Shown here: positions 6,013 through 6,458 of the stretch, in pieces | Layout of the letters: each line of letters opens with the position of its first letter | How positions within the stretch are numbered: the stretch's first letter is position 1 | DNA from: a bacterium | GTDB taxonomy: Bacteria > Planctomycetota > J058 > JAJDCP01 | DNA: 6,458 bases | Assembly (NCBI GenBank): GCA_030428695.1 | Contig: JAUIEM010000475.1 | Span: forward strand, 1-6,458 | Reading direction: 5' to 3' | Program-made: the position numbers and the translations under genes | Notes under the pieces: generated by a model | What the model saw: the letters and a program-made list of their open reading frames with translations, nothing else | Told to the model about the DNA's origin: nothing | The model's database searches: none

Positions 6013-6408
6013 ATGCGACGACGCTCCGTTCTCATCGTCGATGACAACCCCCTCAACCTCAAGCTTCTGGCTGTCGTGCTGGGTGGCCAGGCCTTCGACG
6101 TGCGCACGGCCTGCGATGCGACCGAGGCTCTGCGCTGCCTGCAGCAGCGCCCTGCCGACGTGATCCTGCTCGACCTGCAGCTTCCGGACATGGACGGCCT
6201 CCAGCTCGCACAACGCTTGAAGGCCGACCCCGTCCACCGGGAGACCAGGATTCTGGCGGTCACCGCCTACGCGATGAAAGGCGACAGGGAGCGCTCGCTC
6301 GCCGCGGGCTGCGACGACTACATGAGCAAGCCGATCGATACCCGGCGCCTTCCCCGGCTGGTGAAGCGTCTGCTCGATGGGGGACCGCGGGCGGACGCGG
6401 AAGACTAG
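6013..6408 (+). CDS. Single-domain response regulator (CheY/DivK-like receiver)
   Basis: The 131 residues form one complete receiver domain and little else. Acidic pocket D10-D11 (LIVDDNPLN), phosphoacceptor D54 (ILLDLQLPDMDG), T84 (LAVTAYAM) and K106 (MSKPI) are all present, so it should be able to take phosphate from a histidine kinase. The AMKGDRERSLAAGCDDYMSKPID stretch (87-109) is close to DivK-type and hybrid-kinase receivers. There is no DNA-binding or enzymatic output domain; it must act by protein-protein contact or in a phosphorelay. The start is ATG 6013, with GAGG five bases upstream (6004-6007). No kinase lies in the window; a partner could follow just past the right edge or be unlinked. 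A short charged tail (GGPRADAED) ends the protein. Confidence 0.93.
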   Translation: MRRRSVLIVDDNPLNLKLLAVVLGGQAFDVRTACDATEALRCLQQRPADVILLDLQLPDMDGLQLAQRLKADPVHRETRILAVTAYAMKGDRERSLAAGCDDYMSKPIDTRRLPRLVKRLLDGGPRADAED

Positions 6409-6412
6409 GTCA

Positions 6413-6449
6413 GCGGGCCGCGCTGTCGTTTGCCGGTAGACAGGCCCGC
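6413..6449 (+). terminator. Candidate hairpin after the response regulator gene
   Basis: GCGGGCC (6413-6419) pairs with GGCCCGC (6443-6449). An inner CTGTC (6423-6427) pairs with GACAG (6439-6443, sharing G6443), leaving a 3-nt bulge and an 11-nt loop. It begins five bases after the stop codon. No T-run follows before the window ends, so an intrinsic terminator is only possible; a Rho-dependent or pausing role, or chance in GC-rich DNA, is equally open. Confidence 0.35.
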
Positions 6450-6458
6450 AGGGTGTCG

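Noticed and set aside
5925..6044. Possible 39-residue upstream peptide overlapping the response regulator start
   Set aside because: It lacks a proper Shine-Dalgarno sequence and is dominated by Arg, as random GC-rich sequence would be. Only a ribosome-profiling signal would revive it.
5506..6237. Minus-strand open frame of 243 codons covering the divergent region
   Set aside because: It runs antisense through the receiver gene and out of frame through the lipoprotein gene. It has no good start site or recognisable domain.
1..6458. Defence system, CRISPR array, toxin-antitoxin pair or phage module
   Set aside because: No nuclease, helicase, reverse transcriptase, small overlapping gene pair, regular spaced repeats or phage protein was found. 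The vWA protein stands without an MoxR-type ATPase in the window.

Overview
The window is very GC-rich and gene-dense. It has Shine-Dalgarno sites, strong G/C bias at third codon positions, and reverse-strand open frames that are only shadows of the real genes. It looks like a high-GC Gram-negative bacterium: one gene encodes a lipoprotein with a lipobox, and a VIT/von Willebrand A protein and a stand-alone receiver domain are also present. A myxobacterium-like or other deltaproteobacterial lineage fits best, but the lineage is an inference and a planctomycete-like origin is not excluded. No tRNA, rRNA, CRISPR array, transposase or phage gene is visible.

Layout. Bases 1-1647 (+) are the 3' part of a VIT/vWA protein whose start lies upstream of the window. 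It faces a 599-residue protein of unknown function (1895-3694, -). Between these two convergent genes sits the most striking non-coding feature: a 178-bp nested palindrome (1651-1828). It has 30-bp outer arms matching at 28 of 30 positions and 29-bp inner arms that are themselves small hairpins. A separate hairpin (1834-1864) probably ends the 599-residue gene. A 135-bp divergent region (3695-3829) holds a sigma70-like promoter and a perfect 7-5-7 dyad. It separates the unknown gene from a 210-residue PAP2-like integral membrane protein (3830-4462, +). That gene converges, with a single base between the stops, on a 403-residue two-domain lipoprotein (4464-5675, -). A 337-bp divergent region (5676-6012) holds a good extended -10 promoter for the last gene, a 131-residue single-domain response regulator (6013-6408, +). 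A possible terminator hairpin follows it at the right edge.

The genes do not form an operon: strands run + - + - +, so each is probably transcribed on its own. Nothing indicates a shared pathway beyond a loose envelope theme (vWA protein, PAP2-like membrane protein, lipoprotein). I see no convincing new multi-gene system. The best leads are the nested palindrome, which is probably a non-autonomous mobile or REP-like element, and the unrecognised 599-residue protein.
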